From: Peptococcaceae bacterium UBA5752
GTDB taxonomy: Bacteria > Bacillota > Dehalobacteriia > UBA4068
NCBI GenBank assembly: GCA_002419055.1
Contig: DIFI01000006.1
Location: 228,585-292,584, forward strand
DNA length: 64,000 bases
Direction of reading: 5' to 3'
The notes under the pieces were generated by a model. It did no database searches. It saw only the letters and a list, made by a program, of their open reading frames with translations, and had not been told where the DNA came from. The translations under genes and the position numbers were made by a program. This document shows positions 25,636-34,900 of the stretch, piece by piece; within the stretch, counting starts at the first letter, position 1, and every line of letters starts with the position of its first letter.

Positions 25636-26410
25636 AATTGCGAAAGCCTTTGAAGACAAAAAAGCGTTTATCGCCTTTGTCACCGGCGGCGACCCTGATA
25701 TTGAGACAACCGAGCAACTGATTTTGGCAATGTCGCAGTCTGGCGCTGACCTGATTGAAATCGGTATACCGTTTTCTGATCCGATTGCGGAGGGGATTGT
25801 CATCCAAGAAGCAAGTAAACGCGCCTTAGAAAACGGCTGCACTACTGATAAGCTGTTTGAGATGGTCAGCCGGGTTAGGCAAAGAACCTCTGTACCGCTG
25901 CTGTTTATGACATATTTAAACCCGATTATCGGCTACGGTAAAGAAAAGTTTTTGAGCCTTTGTGTTGACTCCGGCATCGATGGCATTATCGTACCGGATC
26001 TGCCCTTTGAAGAAAAAGACGAATTGGCAGATATCTGTAAACTTAACCAAATAGATTTGATTACGATGATTGCTCCCACCTCAGCGGAGCGGATCGCTAT
26101 TATTACCCAAGAAGCTACCGGATTTATCTATTGCGTATCATCTCTTGGTGTAACAGGAGTTCGCAGCGAAATCTCGACAGACATCGGCAACATGATTCAG
26201 CAGGTACGCAAAGTGGGTAATCTTCCCTGCGCAATCGGTTTCGGTATTTCCACACCTGCACAGGCAGGCAGTATGGCGCTATTGGCCGATGGCGTAATTA
26301 TCGGCAGCGCCATAGTAAAGATCGTGGCACAATACGGCAAAAACAGCGTTGAGCCTGTATCGGAATATGTCCGCAGTATAAAAAAAGGCATCACTGATGC
26401 CATGATATAA
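25628..26410 (+). CDS. trpA: Tryptophan synthase alpha chain
   Basis: Cleaves indole-3-glycerol phosphate to indole and glyceraldehyde 3-phosphate, passing indole to TrpB. 260 residues, TIM barrel. Seen: [12 protein letters not shown], the catalytic glutamate in [49 protein letters not shown] and the phosphate loop [11 protein letters not shown]. The second acid, Asp60 of the enteric enzyme (DPxADG), is Glu here (DPIAEG), a conservative change. The ATG at 25628 overlaps the trpB stop; longer readings starting at 25490 lie inside trpB and are not real. Confidence 0.96.
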   Translation: MSRIAKAFEDKKAFIAFVTGGDPDIETTEQLILAMSQSGADLIEIGIPFSDPIAEGIVIQEASKRALENGCTTDKLFEMVSRVRQRTSVPLLFMTYLNPIIGYGKEKFLSLCVDSGIDGIIVPDLPFEEKDELADICKLNQIDLITMIAPTSAERIAIITQEATGFIYCVSSLGVTGVRSEISTDIGNMIQQVRKVGNLPCAIGFGISTPAQAGSMALLADGVIIGSAIVKIVAQYGKNSVEPVSEYVRSIKKGITDAMI

Positions 26411-26445
26411 AATCAAACAAAATAATCTAACAGGAGGAATTAACA

Positions 26446-27471
26446 ATGTATAAAACCATATTAAGCAAAGCAACAACCAATCAGGAACTATCCGAAGAAG
26501 AAATTCTTCAACTAATCGGCTCTATTAACAACGATCAGGTAAGCGATGTCCAGATAGCCGCCTTTCAGGTAGCATTGTTTATGAAAGGTACTTCACTTAA
26601 AGAATTGGCCTACATCGCCAAGGCTATGCGTCAAAACTGTGTTCCCTTAAAACCAAAGGTAACCGCAGATTTAATGGACACCTGCGGCACCGGCGGCGGT
26701 TTGAGCACCTTCAATATTTCCACCGCAACCGCCATTTTAGCAGCGGCAGCAGGTATACCCATTGCCAAGCATGGCAGCCGCTCAATTTCCAGTCTTTCCG
26801 GCAGTGCAGATGTGCTGGAGGCTCTCGGCGTCAACATCAATCTGACTCCTTCTCAGGTGGAAAAACTGATCGAAGATATTGGTATTGCCTTCATCTATGC
26901 ACCTTTATTTCATCCGGTAATGTGCAAGGTTCTTCCCGCGGAAGCTGAGCTTGGCATTAAAACCATTTTTTATACCATCATCGGCCCATTGATCAATCCG
27001 GCTTTTGCTCCCCGCCATATTCTGGGCGTTTACAAGCCAGAACTTCTTGATACAGTGTCTTATGTTGCTAAAGAGCTGGGATATACTAAAGCAATGTTTG
27101 TGCATGGTCTTGACGGTCTCGATGAAATCTCATTGATAGGTAAAACAAGAATCAATGAGCTTAACGACGGTAACTTCTCAAGTTACGAAATTGCCCCGGA
27201 AGATTTCGGCATGGAACGCTGCACTCTCGAAGAAATCAAAACAGGCACTCCCGAAGAAAACGCGCAAACGATCCTCGGTGTCTTCGCAGGTACAATAACC
27301 GGCGCCAGACGTAACGCCATCGTACTTAATGCAGCCGGAGCTTTGAAAATCGGCGATAAAGCGGATAGTTTTGAACAAGGTATTTCCCTTGCCAACGAGC
27401 TGATCGATAGCCGTGCCGCTGAAACTAAACTCAAGCAGTTATCGGAAATGTCCAACTCATTTGGAGAGTAG
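26446..27471 (+). CDS. trpD: Anthranilate phosphoribosyltransferase
   Basis: Transfers phosphoribose from PRPP to anthranilate, the second step of the tryptophan branch. 341 residues: helical N-domain (LSEEEILQLIGSINNDQVSD), PRPP-binding DTCGTGGGLSTFNIST (about 79-94), KHGSRSISSLSGSADVLEAL, GPLINPAFAPRHILGV and VHGLDGLDE. The KHGNR motif of most family members is KHGSR here; the Asn contacts anthranilate in known structures. AGGAGGAATTAAC gives a strong ribosome site. No glutamine amidotransferase (TrpG) fusion. Confidence 0.95.
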   Translation: MYKTILSKATTNQELSEEEILQLIGSINNDQVSDVQIAAFQVALFMKGTSLKELAYIAKAMRQNCVPLKPKVTADLMDTCGTGGGLSTFNISTATAILAAAAGIPIAKHGSRSISSLSGSADVLEALGVNINLTPSQVEKLIEDIGIAFIYAPLFHPVMCKVLPAEAELGIKTIFYTIIGPLINPAFAPRHILGVYKPELLDTVSYVAKELGYTKAMFVHGLDGLDEISLIGKTRINELNDGNFSSYEIAPEDFGMERCTLEEIKTGTPEENAQTILGVFAGTITGARRNAIVLNAAGALKIGDKADSFEQGISLANELIDSRAAETKLKQLSEMSNSFGE

Positions 27472-27475
27472 AAAA

Positions 27476-28180
27476 ATGATTTCTGAATTTTCCCAAGCGC
27501 TGATATCAAAAAAACAAGCGGGCTTTATCCCGGTTATCCCAGATATTAAGTGCAACTCCCCCAAAGAGGGCGACCTGCTGCGCGGCAGGGATCCACTGGC
27601 AATGGCAAAACTTTTGGAAGAGGCAGGCGCTCCGGCACTATCAGTGGTAACTGAGCAAAAATATTTCGGCGGTTCGATTAAGCTGCTGGAAAAGATTGCG
27701 ACAGTTACCACACTTCCTCTCCTGCGCAAAGATTTCATCAGCAACATAGATGATCTAAAAATCACCAAAGACTGTGGTGCGGCGGCTATACTTTTGATCT
27801 GTGCCAAACTGCCGTTTGCAAAGTTAGCTAAATTATACGAGCAAGCGATACAAATCGGCCTCGAGCCATTAGTTGAGGTTCACTCAACAGAAGAATTGAC
27901 CTTTGCCGCTAATATCGGCGCCACACTTATCGGTATCAACAATCGTGATATAACTAATCTTGAAAAAGATGACGGAACGGTTTCAGTAACCAAGTCGCTG
28001 GCAATCAATAAACCCCAAAATGCACTGCTGGTCAGCGAAAGTGCTATCCAAACACCTGCAGAGGCAAGGGCCGCCATAGACGCAGGTGCCGATGCGGTAC
28101 TGATTGGAACGGCGATTTGGCAGGCAGATGATATGCATAAATGCTTCCTGGCATTTAGCAAAATAGGAGATATTATTTGA
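27476..28180 (+). CDS. trpC: Indole-3-glycerol phosphate synthase, divergent
   Basis: Closes the indole ring from CdRP. 234 residues, shorter than the usual 255-260 because the N-terminal extension is trimmed. Family motifs are present but altered: IPDIKCNSPKEGDLL (usual AEIKxASPSxG), LLRKDFISN with the catalytic Lys, LVEVHSTEEL, IGINNRDI, LVSESAI and DAVLIGTAIW. The first catalytic Glu of the usual EIK is Asp (DIK). Start at ATG 27476, four bases after the trpD stop, with GGAGAG upstream; earlier in-frame starts lie within trpD. The stop overlaps the trpF start (TGATG). Confidence 0.92.
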   Translation: MISEFSQALISKKQAGFIPVIPDIKCNSPKEGDLLRGRDPLAMAKLLEEAGAPALSVVTEQKYFGGSIKLLEKIATVTTLPLLRKDFISNIDDLKITKDCGAAAILLICAKLPFAKLAKLYEQAIQIGLEPLVEVHSTEELTFAANIGATLIGINNRDITNLEKDDGTVSVTKSLAINKPQNALLVSESAIQTPAEARAAIDAGADAVLIGTAIWQADDMHKCFLAFSKIGDII

Positions 28181-28863
28181 TGAGCAGTATCAAGGTAAAA
28201 ATATGCGGTCTAAAACGATCGGACGATGTGCAAAACTGTATAAAACTGGGCGTCGATATTCTCGGCTTTGTCTGTGAATACCCTGTATCCGTACCATGGA
28301 ATTTGAGCCGCCATGATGTGCTGCCGCTTTTAAGCCAAGTTGAACCGCCTCATCTTAGCTGTATTGTAACCGGCGGTACGCCGCGAAAAATCATTGAAAT
28401 GGCCACTAAACTGCGTCCCTCACTGGTGCAGCTTCATTACAAAGAAACGCTGGAGGAAACAATTACCATTACTGAGGCACTGCGTCAACATAATATCGGA
28501 GTGATAAAAACCGTGCCGCCGGCAAATGAAGAGAGGATCGAGCAATTTGGTACAACAAATATTAATACTATCGTAGAGCAGCTGTGCCAAACCAATATTT
28601 ACGGATTACTGGCAGACTCGCGTGTTCCGGCCAATGCTGCAGATGGAGGCGGTCAACTTGATCTTGATTTTTATTCTCAAATAATCAGTCTCTCCTCAAA
28701 ACCGGTAATAATAGCGGGCGGTATCAATGCCGATAATGCCCTTGATATAGTTAAGCAAACAAATGCCGTAATTATTGATATCATGTCCGGGGTAGAAAAC
28801 TTCCCCGGAGAAAAGAATCTGCAATCATTATCCCGTTTATTGTCCTCCATCCGCCAATTATAA
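28180..28863 (+). CDS. trpF: Phosphoribosylanthranilate isomerase, divergent
   Basis: Amadori rearrangement of PRA to CdRP, the step before TrpC. 227 residues, TIM barrel. Catalytic Cys in VKICGLK at the N-terminus and catalytic Asp in GLLADSR (about 143) are present, as are the phosphate loops DGGGQLDLDF and IIAGGINADNA. The usual GFVFxxxSPR motif is replaced by GFVCEYPVSVPWNLS, marking a divergent subgroup. AGGAGA lies nine bases before the ATG, which overlaps the trpC stop by one base. Last gene of the operon. Confidence 0.92.
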   Translation: MSSIKVKICGLKRSDDVQNCIKLGVDILGFVCEYPVSVPWNLSRHDVLPLLSQVEPPHLSCIVTGGTPRKIIEMATKLRPSLVQLHYKETLEETITITEALRQHNIGVIKTVPPANEERIEQFGTTNINTIVEQLCQTNIYGLLADSRVPANAADGGGQLDLDFYSQIISLSSKPVIIAGGINADNALDIVKQTNAVIIDIMSGVENFPGEKNLQSLSRLLSSIRQL

Positions 28864-28870
28864 AAAAATC

Positions 28871-28924
28871 GGCTTTCCTTAGCCGACGTTTAAACATTAT
28901 TATAACGTCAAGCTTTGGAAAGCC
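28871..28924. terminator. Hairpin between trpF and the convergent Tad operon end
   Basis: Nested inverted repeats: outer GGCTTTCC / GGAAAGCC and inner GACGTT / AACGTC. A-rich sequence precedes it and TATTTGTATT follows, so it could stop transcription from both sides. A weaker terminator than the others in the window. Confidence 0.55.
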
Positions 28925-28941
28925 TATTTGTATTAGATAAC

Positions 28942-30024
28942 TTAAACCGCTGCTACCGTATCAAGTGAAAAGTCTACTTTTCCTTCCTGCATTTGGCTGG
29001 GGTTTTCGGCAGCGGGCTCATGCTGTTGGTTGTTCTTTTGCTCTGCCAACTGCAGCTCCAAGATTGATACTTTAGCATTGGCTTGCTCAAACTGACGGAC
29101 AGCCGCAAATTTCTCAGTCGCAATAGCGGATTTTTCTTTAATCAGTTCTATCGATCTTTTATATTCATTCTCAAGCTGCGCCGTTAACGATTGGTTAATA
29201 AATAACAACTTTTCGTTTTGCTCTCTGATATCATCAATATTTTTTACCAACCCGGCAATGCTTTGCTCAAGAGTGTTATTTTCATTTGTAATTGTTGCTA
29301 TTACTTGCTCCTGCAGCTCGTTTCTATTGTTGCATTCGGCGATTTCCGCTGTCTGATCTTCAATCTGCTGCATCAGTTCTTTGATTTTACTACTGAGAAT
29401 CGCCAGTTGACCGTCTGCCATCTTCGATCTGAGAAATTTTATCTCCTGATCTTTTTCTTCAATAGTACCGGAAAGCTGAATTGCGGTATTACGCTGTTTC
29501 TTGGATTCAATCATTTCCGCCTTGAGCATTTCTTTCAGCGCCTGTTTTTCCTGCGCCGATTGCTCCAGTTTGGTCGTATAGTCATTAATTACATCGTCTT
29601 GTTGCTCAATTTTTTTGGAGAGGTGGCTTTTTTCCATCTCGTTTTTGCTTAAGCCGTCTTCAAGCGCCGCAATGTTATTTTTCAACGACATAATATCTTC
29701 AGCAGTGGAATCTTCTGCCAGCAATTCGTTATTGCGCATCGAGGCGGCAAGATTTTTATACTCCGATTCAACTTGACTAAAGCGTAGTGTTAAAACATCA
29801 TTGTTTTTCTGCAGTTTTTCTTTTTCGTCAAACAATAGTTGTTGATTGCGGGAAAATGTCTCGGCCATCGCCTGCTGTTGTTTGCGTAATATACTTAGAT
29901 ACTCCATCACCGAGCTTTTGGTATACCCGCCTAAATTAGTTTTTAAGTATTGTTTGACATCAGCTTCTTCTGTTTTCAAACGTAGCGTTTCCATAAAATT
30001 ATCATCATTATTTATATCAGACAT
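28942..30024 (-). CDS. Long coiled-coil protein with DivIVA-like N-terminus, end of the Tad operon
   Basis: 360 residues. The N-terminal segment VKQYLKTNLGGYTKSSVMEY (about 23-42) looks like the membrane-targeting GYxxxxVxxYL motif of DivIVA/GpsB proteins. Residues about 45-335 are nearly continuous coiled coil rich in Glu, Lys, Gln and Leu; the C-terminus is a short disordered tail. No signal peptide or membrane segment. Encoded 23 bp after the DUF192 gene on the same strand as the Flp/Tad cluster, so it may be a polar or curvature-dependent placement factor for the pilus machine. Function is inferred only. Confidence 0.65.
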   Translation of the reverse strand: MSDINNDDNFMETLRLKTEEADVKQYLKTNLGGYTKSSVMEYLSILRKQQQAMAETFSRNQQLLFDEKEKLQKNNDVLTLRFSQVESEYKNLAASMRNNELLAEDSTAEDIMSLKNNIAALEDGLSKNEMEKSHLSKKIEQQDDVINDYTTKLEQSAQEKQALKEMLKAEMIESKKQRNTAIQLSGTIEEKDQEIKFLRSKMADGQLAILSSKIKELMQQIEDQTAEIAECNNRNELQEQVIATITNENNTLEQSIAGLVKNIDDIREQNEKLLFINQSLTAQLENEYKRSIELIKEKSAIATEKFAAVRQFEQANAKVSILELQLAEQKNNQQHEPAAENPSQMQEGKVDFSLDTVAAV

Positions 30025-30047
30025 AGCAAATCCCCTCCCCTCAACTG

Positions 30048-30377
30048 CTAGTTTTCATCGATTTGCAGTTTATCCCCAATTGCCACATTTGCAGAACCGG
30101 CAGCTAATTCCAACACATTAGCTGTTTTTTTAAAATGTTTGCCAACTTTCCACGGCGGTATAGTCTCTTTGCCCAAAACAGTCATCTGAGCGGAAAGATA
30201 TATTGCGTCAATCGTTATTCTCATAAAAAAACAATGAATAGCGGAACACCTTGTTAACAACAAGCCTTCGCCGTCTGCCAGACTTTTTTTGCCCATCAGC
30301 CCTTTCAAACGGCTGAAAAACGTGTCGGCGATTTTAACATTATCAGCTAAAACCTGATTATTGCAATATACAATCAT
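30048..30377 (-). CDS. DUF192 family protein
   Basis: 109 residues of the DUF192 fold (compact beta barrel), with the family pattern ADTFFSRLKGLMGKKSL, LLLTRCSAIHCFFMRITIDA and ETIPPWKVGKHFKKTANVLE ending in GDKLQI. The ATG at 30377 follows the tadC stop by one base, so it is translated with the Tad operon. DUF192 genes recur next to Flp/Tad clusters in Gram-positive bacteria but have no proven function. A longer reading starting at 30392 has no ribosome site. Confidence 0.85.
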   Translation of the reverse strand: MIVYCNNQVLADNVKIADTFFSRLKGLMGKKSLADGEGLLLTRCSAIHCFFMRITIDAIYLSAQMTVLGKETIPPWKVGKHFKKTANVLELAAGSANVAIGDKLQIDEN

Positions 30378-30378
30378 T

Positions 30379-31320
30379 TTAAAATAAACCAAACTGAGTC
30401 ATTATTTTCACCGCCGCCGGCCCCATTAAAACGATCATCAAGACCGGAAAGATCAAAAACACCATCGGAAAGAGTATTTTGACCGAAATTTTCATGGCCT
30501 TTTCCTCAATTTTATTGCGCCTGCTTGTCCGTATGGCTTCGGCTTGCGTACGCAGCACATTTTTCATCGAAATACCCAATTGTTCGGCCTGGATAATCGA
30601 CCCGACAAATGTCTTTACGTCATCAAGATCACAGCGTTGCGCAAACAGATTCAGCGCCTCGCGTCTGCTCCTGCCCATCGTCATTTCGCGATAGGCAACA
30701 GCTAATTCGTCGATAATCGGTCCTTCAAAATGATCGATTACATGCATTACAGCCTGTTCAAAACCAAGACCGGCTTCAACGTTGATGCTCAAAAGATCCA
30801 AAACATCGGGTAACTGCCGCTCCATCAATTTGCGCCTGTTTGTAATTCTTGAAGTCAAATTAAAGCGCATGAAGGCATAGCCGCCATAAATGCCCAATAA
30901 TGTGCCCAAAAGCGCGCGGCTGCCCATGCCTAACAATAAGAAAACCGCCGTCAACAATATTGCCGCACCGGCAATCACCAATAATCTCAAAACTTCATAC
31001 TCGCTGACTCCTATGCTCAAGCCTGCCTGACGCAGCATTTTTTTAAGTTTTTCCCGGCTTTTCTTTTTTGTTTCACTGCTTAGCGAATCCTTGGAGTTTC
31101 TGTTTAACTTATCGGAAATTGACTTAATCAGAGGCTTAAAAAACCGCTCCGACAAAGGTTTATCAAGCTCTTCGTCAATAACATTGATTTTCTTCCTGGT
31201 GGTGAGAACACCGGCAACACGTTTTCTGACCAGATCATAACGGCCGCCGTAAGAGTTAAGCGCAAGCATTATGATGCAAAAAACACATGTCCCGCCGGAT
31301 AAAATAATCAAACCTATCAT
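30379..31320 (-). CDS. tadC: Type II secretion F-domain protein TadC
   Basis: Inner-membrane platform protein of the Flp pilus machine. 313 residues with one N-terminal membrane segment, a cytoplasmic basic stretch, two central segments (LLVIAGAAILLTAVFLLLG; ALLGTLLGIYGGYAFMRF), the T2SSF domain (QLPDVLDLLSINVEAGLGFE; SRREALNLFAQRCDLDDV; IIQAEQLGISMKNVLRTQA) and a C-terminal segment (ILFPMVFLIFPVLMIVLMGP). AAGGAG lies six bases before the ATG at 31320, which overlaps the end of tadB by a few codons in another frame (tadB stops at 31331). Confidence 0.93.
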   Translation of the reverse strand: MIGLIILSGGTCVFCIIMLALNSYGGRYDLVRKRVAGVLTTRKKINVIDEELDKPLSERFFKPLIKSISDKLNRNSKDSLSSETKKKSREKLKKMLRQAGLSIGVSEYEVLRLLVIAGAAILLTAVFLLLGMGSRALLGTLLGIYGGYAFMRFNLTSRITNRRKLMERQLPDVLDLLSINVEAGLGFEQAVMHVIDHFEGPIIDELAVAYREMTMGRSRREALNLFAQRCDLDDVKTFVGSIIQAEQLGISMKNVLRTQAEAIRTSRRNKIEEKAMKISVKILFPMVFLIFPVLMIVLMGPAAVKIMTQFGLF

Positions 31321-31330
31321 AACAGGCTCC

Positions 31331-32278
31331 TTAATATTTAATATCCACAATTTTGTTAATCACAAAAAAGCCTAACGCTTCCAGAAATACCGATACAACT
31401 ATCATTGCTTTGCCTATGCCGGTAGCAAAAAAGTTTTGAAAATATCCGGGATTAATAAACATCATGATTAAAATAACAAAAACAGGCAGTAACCCGATAA
31501 CCGTTCCCGACATGCGTCCGGAGGCGGTAAGGACGCGGATCTGCGCTTTGATTTTTAGCCGGTCATTGATTGTCTCCGAAATTACTTCCAATATATCGCT
31601 GAGATTGCCGCCCACCTGCATGGAGGTCAAAACTGCCGATACCAGCAAGTCCAAATCCTTATTTCTCACTCTCTCTACCATATGTTTGAGGGCTTCTTCC
31701 ATGCTCACGCCGTATTTCATTTCGCGCAATGTTGTGGCAAATTCAGTGGAAATCGGCGGCTGCATCTCCGTAGCAATACTTTCCATTGCCTGTTGAAACG
31801 AAAATCCCGCTTTAATACAATTGCCCATGATCGTAATCGATCCGCTTAATTGTTTATTAAATTGCTGCTGGCGTTTCTTTTGCGAACTTTGCACAAAGAT
31901 CGGCGGTACGGCAAAACCGACGATTGCGAATGCAAAAGCAGTAACGGTACTGCCGCCGGCAAGTAAAACAATCAACATCGGTACCAGCGTTAAAAAGGCC
32001 CAGCCACCAATAAACTCGGTGCCGCTGAGTTTAACCCCGGACATGGCAAGGTAATTGTTAAATTGTCTACTGGCAATTTGAAATTTATCCAAATTACTTA
32101 TTTTGGCTTTTTTTAGTTTTTCTCTAAAAATCTGACGTTGGACATCATCAATATCAACATTTTTGAGATATTTGATAAATCGGTTTTTGGCACTCGTTTT
32201 TGCTTTTGATGACTTCGATTGCGCTACTAACGAATAAACACATATGCCACCGAATAATGCTATTAGTAATTCCATCAT
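31331..32278 (-). CDS. tadB: Type II secretion F-domain protein TadB
   Basis: Second platform protein of the Flp pilus machine, paralogous to TadC. 315 residues: N-terminal membrane segment, mid segments (AFLTLVPMLIVLLAGG; AFAFAIVGFAVPPIFV), T2SSF domain (QLSGSITIMGNCIKAGFSFQ; EMKYGVSMEEALKHM; VLTSMQVGGNLSDILEVIS) and two C-terminal segments (VIGLLPVFVILIMMF; AMIVVSVFLEALGFFVI). GAGGTGAT leads directly into the start ATG ATG, 6 bp after the tadA stop. Confidence 0.93.
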   Translation of the reverse strand: MMELLIALFGGICVYSLVAQSKSSKAKTSAKNRFIKYLKNVDIDDVQRQIFREKLKKAKISNLDKFQIASRQFNNYLAMSGVKLSGTEFIGGWAFLTLVPMLIVLLAGGSTVTAFAFAIVGFAVPPIFVQSSQKKRQQQFNKQLSGSITIMGNCIKAGFSFQQAMESIATEMQPPISTEFATTLREMKYGVSMEEALKHMVERVRNKDLDLLVSAVLTSMQVGGNLSDILEVISETINDRLKIKAQIRVLTASGRMSGTVIGLLPVFVILIMMFINPGYFQNFFATGIGKAMIVVSVFLEALGFFVINKIVDIKY

Positions 32279-32284
32279 ATCACC

Positions 32285-33637
32285 TCAGTTTGTAAACCAA
32301 TCGTCCCTCAAAAACACACCGTTACTGGTAATTTTTTCCGCAAAATTGGGCCGGATACCGGTCGCAACAAAATTCCCTTTCATTCTGCCGGAAGAATCAA
32401 CCCCTTCCGACTTATATGTATAGATATCCTGCAGGGTTATAATATCTCCCTCCATGCCGACAACCTCGGTTATACTGACGATTTTTCTCGTACCGTCCTT
32501 AATCCTGGACTGGTGTACAATCAGATCCAAAGCCGAAGATATTTGTTCTCTGATAGCTTTAACAGGTATTTCCATACCTGACATCAGCACCATCGTTTCC
32601 AGTCTGGACATCAGATCGCGCGGGGAGTTGGCATGAGCGGTAGTAAGGGAACCCTCATGGCCGGTGTTCATGGCCTGCAGCATATCGAGAGTTTCTCCCG
32701 AACGCACCTCGCCGACAATAATCCGGTCGGGACGCATACGCAGTGCGTTACGCACCAGCTCTCTGATCGTCACCTGTCCGGCATTTTCCGTATTCGGAGG
32801 CCTGCTCTCCAAAGTAACTACATGATTTTGACGCAGTTGTATTTCTGCGGCGTCTTCAATCGTCACAATCCGCTCGCTGTTGGGTATGAAACCGGACAGT
32901 ACATTGAGCAGCGTCGTTTTACCACTGCCGGTACCGCCGGAGACAATAATATTCAATTTGCCTTTGACGCAGGCTTCCAAAAACGACATCATCTTTGGTG
33001 TTACCGAGCCAAAACGGATCAGGTCGTTTACCGAGATAGGATTTTTAGCAAATTTCCGGATGGTAATAGTGGGTCCGGTCAAGGCTAATGGAGAAATTAT
33101 CGCATTGACACGGGAACCGTCGGCAAGCCGCGCGTCAACCATCGGACTGGCTTCGTCAATGCGGCGGCCAACAGAGGAAACAATGCGGTTTAAGACATTC
33201 ATTACATGTTCATTATCTTTAAATTTTGTCGAAGTAAGTTCCAGCTTACCGGAACGTTCCACATAGACGCAGTAGGGGCCGTTAACCATTATTTCCGAAA
33301 TACTGGGGTCGGCAAGCAAAGGTTCCAGCGGCCCTAAACCGATCACATTATTATATATTTCCTTAACCAGCCGGGAGCGTTCCGTACGCGGTATCTGACC
33401 AGCTTTGGTGTCAACCAGATTCTCTATCGATTGTAATAAGTGTCCCTCGTCGTTACTTTCTATGTTACCGCTCTCGGCGGCTTCCTGATTGACCAGTTCG
33501 ATAATTTCCCCATGAATCTGATCTTTCATTACGGAGTATTCATCTACATAAACCGCACCGCCTTTTGCTGCGTTATCTGCAGTTATTTCGGATTGCTGCG
33601 GATTTTTTTGTTTCTCCAATCTTTCCAGTAATCCCAT
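32285..33637 (-). CDS. tadA: Flp pilus assembly ATPase TadA/CpaF
   Basis: Hexameric secretion ATPase powering Flp pilus polymerisation. 450 residues: variable N-terminal domain, then [20 protein letters not shown], Walker [15 protein letters not shown] (about 240), Asp-box and Walker B region [19 protein letters not shown], and the His box [19 protein letters not shown]. All motor motifs are intact. It is in the standard tadZ-tadA-tadB-tadC order, 4 bp after tadZ. Confidence 0.95.
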   Translation of the reverse strand: MGLLERLEKQKNPQQSEITADNAAKGGAVYVDEYSVMKDQIHGEIIELVNQEAAESGNIESNDEGHLLQSIENLVDTKAGQIPRTERSRLVKEIYNNVIGLGPLEPLLADPSISEIMVNGPYCVYVERSGKLELTSTKFKDNEHVMNVLNRIVSSVGRRIDEASPMVDARLADGSRVNAIISPLALTGPTITIRKFAKNPISVNDLIRFGSVTPKMMSFLEACVKGKLNIIVSGGTGSGKTTLLNVLSGFIPNSERIVTIEDAAEIQLRQNHVVTLESRPPNTENAGQVTIRELVRNALRMRPDRIIVGEVRSGETLDMLQAMNTGHEGSLTTAHANSPRDLMSRLETMVLMSGMEIPVKAIREQISSALDLIVHQSRIKDGTRKIVSITEVVGMEGDIITLQDIYTYKSEGVDSSGRMKGNFVATGIRPNFAEKITSNGVFLRDDWFTN

Positions 33638-33641
33638 GGAA

Positions 33642-34880
33642 TCACCCCTTTAAACCTTTTCTGTTCTTGAAAAAGCCCGTCCCTTTATTATTATTAAGCA
33701 ACCCTAATCTTTTCTTTTGCTTTGTGTTCAGCGCATCAATATCTGCATTGCCTTCCAGCAGAAAATTGGCAACCGAACATACCGATTGACTTAGTTCGCT
33801 CTTGGGCGCGCCGATCACAAAAGGTATACCTCTGTTCAAGGCGGATACGGCAACTTTATAATCATTTGGTATCTTCGCCCAGATCGGACAATCAATTAAT
33901 TTTTGCACATCATCCAACGTTATGGCGCACATACTGTCCGCCCTGTTAACCAGCAATTTTATCTTATCCATCTGATGCAGCGACTCCAACAGGGACAGGC
34001 TGAGCTTGGAGTTTTTCAAAGTCGATAATTCCAAACAGGTGACAAATAACACTATTGTCGCTGATTCAATCGCAGTAATGGTCATTTCGGTAAAAAACGG
34101 CGGTGTATCGATAATCACATAATCATAATAAGTACGTAATATAGCCAGTATACTCTGAACTTTATCAGGCGAAATCAGTTCGGCATATTCAGGGCTTTTG
34201 GGCGCGCACAGAACATGGACGCCGCTGGAGTGAACAGTCATATAACTTCTGATCAGATCAATATTGGGTGTCGAAACCTCCTGTACCAGCTCAAAAATAG
34301 TATCGGTAGGTTCGATATCCAAAAATACATGCGTATCGCCAAATTGCAGATCCAAGTCAACAATAGCAACCTTTTTGTGTTTTTCCGCCAAATCTACTGC
34401 CAAATTAATCGCCAGCGTCGTTTTGCCTAACCCGCCTTTGGCGCCGAAAACCGTGATTACCCGCGACATCCAGTTAAGATCCTGCTTGCTGTTAAAAGAT
34501 TCGCTGCGAGTAGTTTCATTCGCATAGACGGTTTTGATATATTCGGCAAATTCTTTGGGGGTTAAAGGAAATTGAGTGACATTACGGGCGCCGACTTTAA
34601 TAGCGCTTTGTAAGAGATTAACATCGATCTGTTCGGCCAGTAATATTACATATGTACGCGGACGGCTGAGGATAATCCGCTCCGTCATACTTAATACATC
34701 GGTATCACCGGCGCCCAGCGTCATAATAACGATATCGGGAGAAAGATTGTTAATCATATCAAACGCCGCCGTACCGCCGGCGGATTCGCCGATAACCGTA
34801 ATGGCTTGATCGTCGATTAAGCTCCTGGTGGCGCTGAGATTACTATCCGAATTACTGATCAATAAAACTTTAATATTCAT
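33642..34880 (-). CDS. tadZ: Pilus localisation ATPase TadZ/CpaE
   Basis: 412 residues: N-terminal receiver-like domain (IKVLLISNSDSNLSATRSLI; SPDIVIMTLGAGDTDVLSM), which need not be phosphorylated, and a C-terminal MinD/ParA-type ATPase with deviant Walker A FGAKGGLGKTTLAIN (about 147), VAIVDLDLQFGDTHVFLDIE and YVIIDTPPFF. In characterised systems TadZ positions the pilus apparatus at a pole. The Lys-rich C-terminal tail is atypical. Between cpaB and tadA in the operon. Confidence 0.92.
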   Translation of the reverse strand: MNIKVLLISNSDSNLSATRSLIDDQAITVIGESAGGTAAFDMINNLSPDIVIMTLGAGDTDVLSMTERIILSRPRTYVILLAEQIDVNLLQSAIKVGARNVTQFPLTPKEFAEYIKTVYANETTRSESFNSKQDLNWMSRVITVFGAKGGLGKTTLAINLAVDLAEKHKKVAIVDLDLQFGDTHVFLDIEPTDTIFELVQEVSTPNIDLIRSYMTVHSSGVHVLCAPKSPEYAELISPDKVQSILAILRTYYDYVIIDTPPFFTEMTITAIESATIVLFVTCLELSTLKNSKLSLSLLESLHQMDKIKLLVNRADSMCAITLDDVQKLIDCPIWAKIPNDYKVAVSALNRGIPFVIGAPKSELSQSVCSVANFLLEGNADIDALNTKQKKRLGLLNNNKGTGFFKNRKGLKG

Positions 34881-34900
34881 TATCTCTACCAGCCTTTATC

